Made by a program: the position numbers and the translations under genes. Below the pieces are notes generated by a model that was not told where the DNA came from, made no database searches, and saw nothing but the letters and a program-made list of their open reading frames with translations. Positions 62,578 through 64,000 of a stretch of DNA of 64,000 nucleotides are shown here, one piece after another (position 1 is the stretch's first letter; every line of letters starts with the position of its first letter). Source of the stretch: Streptomyces sp. NRRL F-6676 (GTDB taxonomy: Bacteria; Actinomycetota; Actinomycetes; Streptomycetales; Streptomycetaceae). The DNA lies in assembly GCF_000725625.1 (NCBI RefSeq), contig NZ_JOHS01000001.1:434001-498000 (forward strand), read 5' to 3'.

Positions 62578-64000
62578 TCACGGCGCCGAGCGGAACGCGC
62601 GGCCCTCCGCCGTCAGGGCGGAGTTCGAACGGAACAGCGTGGTCCCCGGCCCCGTCTCGTCCGTGCCGAGGCCGAACCAGGCGTAGCGCTTGAGATAGGG
62701 CAGCCCGGCCAGCATCTTGGTGGCCGAGGTGAGGAACGCCGCCTGCTCGGCGTCCGTGGGGTAGCGGGTGCCCCGGGAGAAGTCGATGAGGGCGAACTCG
62801 GTGAGCCAGATCGGCTTGTGATAGCGCGCGTACACCGCGCTCAGATAGCCGCGCAGCTGCTCCACGGCGGCCTCGGTGCGAAAGTCGCCGCCGTACCAGT
62901 GCAGTGCGATGAAGTCCACGCGGTACCCCCGCTGCTTCGCCCCGCTCATGAAGCGGTCCAGCCAGCCACCCGCCCGGTCGCCGCCGTAGGCCACCGCGGG
63001 GCTGCCGAGCGTGGCGCCGGTCGCCTGCACCTTGGGCCACAGATCCAGCGCCTGGTCGACGGTCATGTTCGACTGGGCGCTCATGTCGGGTTCGTTGAAG
63101 CCGAGCAGATAGGGGCCGGCCGCCTTCGCCTCCGAGAGCGCCTGCGCGGTAACGCTCTTCGCGCCCCAGATCATCGGTACGAAGTCGGCGCGGCCGGAGG
63201 CCGCGATGCCGGGGTGCGCGGTCGACCAGGTGTAGTACCAGCCGGCCCCGGAACGGCTCAGCGCGTCGGACATGCCGGGGAAGGACCAGACACCGACACC
63301 CTTGCGGGACGAGGAGACCACCGGATCGGCGGCGGGTGCGGCGGCCTCGCCGCTGGGGGCCCGCGACGCCCGGGCGGTGCCGGCCGAGGCCGACGGCTCG
63401 GTCTTCTTCCCTTTCTCCTTCTCCTTCTGCTTCTTCTTCGCCGACGAGCCGGGGGAGGGAGAGACGCTCGTCGTCGCGCTGGCGCTCGTCCTCGCGCTGC
63501 TCGCCGTCGGCGCGCCCGCCGGGGCCGCGGCCGTACGGTCGGCGTCCTGGTAGTGCACCAGGGCGAAGGCACCGAGGACGACCGTCGCCGTCGCGACCGC
63601 CGCCGTGACCGTGCGGGCGTGCCCGGCGCGGCCCGGCGTACGGCGTCGGGACGCGGCCCGCCCGGCGGCGTGCGCGCCCCGGGGACGCGGACCCGCGCTC
63701 CCGGGCGCCCCCGCCTCCGTGCCCCCGGCCGGCGGCACCGCCGGCGCGATCGCCGCCCACACCGCCTGCCGCAGTCCGGCCGGCGGGACGACCAGCGGGA
63801 GCCCCATGAGCAGCCGGCCCACGGGAACCAGCCGGCCCTGCCGCGCACCGCAGTGGGCACAGCCCCGGGCATGGCGCGCGATCCGCTTGCGCCACAGGGG
63901 ACTCGGCACCGCGTCCCACCCCTGGACGAGCTCGGACAGCTCCGCGCAGGCCGGCCGCGCGGCGAGCACCCGGACCACCGTCCTGGCCACGTCGAGCTGC
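62578..64000 (-). CDS. Membrane-anchored GH128-like glycosidase fused to an N-terminal zinc-finger/sigma-type region (5' end outside window)
   Basis: The reading frame is open to the right edge, so the true start is probably outside; an ATG at 63990 exists but the codons before it continue coding. Visible residues (about 474) begin with LDVARTVVRVLAARPAC and a Cys/His pair segment RHARGCAHCGARQGR that resembles anti-sigma/zinc-finger tails of certain ECF sigma factors. One membrane helix (TAAVATATVVLGAFALV) precedes a Lys/Glu- and Ser-rich linker, then a (beta/alpha)8 Asl1/GH128-type domain with GFNEPD and IWLTEFA as acid/base and nucleophile motifs. It may link cell-wall or glucan sensing to transcription, but the upstream part must be seen. 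Confidence 0.75.
   Translation of the reverse strand, partial: QLDVARTVVRVLAARPACAELSELVQGWDAVPSPLWRKRIARHARGCAHCGARQGRLVPVGRLLMGLPLVVPPAGLRQAVWAAIAPAVPPAGGTEAGAPGSAGPRPRGAHAAGRAASRRRTPGRAGHARTVTAAVATATVVLGAFALVHYQDADRTAAAPAGAPTASSARTSASATTSVSPSPGSSAKKKQKEKEKGKKTEPSASAGTARASRAPSGEAAAPAADPVVSSSRKGVGVWSFPGMSDALSRSGAGWYYTWSTAHPGIAASGRADFVPMIWGAKSVTAQALSEAKAAGPYLLGFNEPDMSAQSNMTVDQALDLWPKVQATGATLGSPAVAYGGDRAGGWLDRFMSGAKQRGYRVDFIALHWYGGDFRTEAAVEQLRGYLSAVYARYHKPIWLTEFALIDFSRGTRYPTDAEQAAFLTSATKMLAGLPYLKRYAWFGLGTDETGPGTTLFRSNSALTAEGRAFRSAP

Noticed and set aside
1..64000. tRNA, rRNA, insertion sequences, attachment sites
   Set aside because: No cloverleaf with GTTCGA-type T-loop at a plausible position, no rRNA signature, no transposase ORF with terminal repeats was found on either strand.

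Overview
The window is chromosomal DNA of a Streptomyces or very close relative. Base composition is very G+C rich with G/C in almost every third codon position. TTA codons are nearly absent, and -10 boxes are of TAGnnT type. It also carries a near-identical relative of the Streptomyces Endo H glycosidase, a spore-associated SapA-type protein, and many Tat or lipoprotein signals. I see no tRNA, rRNA, insertion sequence or CRISPR array.

Layout. 1-1.7 kb: a truncated family-5 ABC solute-binding protein preceded by a tiny cysteine-rich leader peptide. 1.7-10 kb: redox and regulator pairs (DsbA-like/Rrf2, cupin, aldo/keto reductase, two TetR plus flavin monooxygenase sets with visible operators). 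9.9-14.9 kb: a compact cluster of PLP and sulfur-transfer enzymes plus a methyltransferase, with the same 15-bp Zur-type box upstream of both transcription units. 15.9-20.1 kb: a large Tat-exported carbohydrate-active protein and Endo H, convergent. 20.4-24.7 kb: a methyltransferase and a three-gene furan operon (MfnB-like synthase, aldehyde dehydrogenase, alcohol dehydrogenase). 25-36.5 kb: a mannan/high-mannose-glycan utilisation locus (LacI regulator, ROK kinase, mannose-6-phosphate isomerase-like protein, sugar ABC importer, secreted GH76, cytosolic GH38). 36.5-46.7 kb: metallo-hydrolase/AraC pair, Tat phosphoesterase, quinone oxidoreductase, and an amino-acid ABC importer without an ATPase next to a glutamine amidotransferase and a LysR regulator. 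46.7-56 kb: one giant 3098-residue protein with a helical hydrophobic N-terminus, a zincin motif and a C-terminal OTU cysteine-protease motif. 56.4-60.5 kb: a SWIM zinc-finger/HEAT-like gene pair driven by what reads as a DNA-damage (RecA-NDp/PafBC) promoter. 60.5-64 kb: SpoIIE-type phosphatase, SapA-like protein and the 3' part of a membrane-anchored glycosidase gene.

The most promising candidates for something not yet described are four. (1) The Zur-boxed PLP/sulfur quartet (10.0-14.9 kb) has a CysK-rhodanese fusion, a cysteine-desulfurase homologue with an intact active cysteine and a TTA codon, and a type III PLP decarboxylase; I infer a zinc-repressed, sulfur-containing metabolite or metallophore. 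(2) The MfnB-like furan operon. (3) The giant zincin/OTU protein, which has no adjacent immunity gene. (4) The SWIM gene, which combines a PafBC-type promoter with a TTA codon at codon 11. All functional statements are from reading the sequence and remembered family features; no database search was run.
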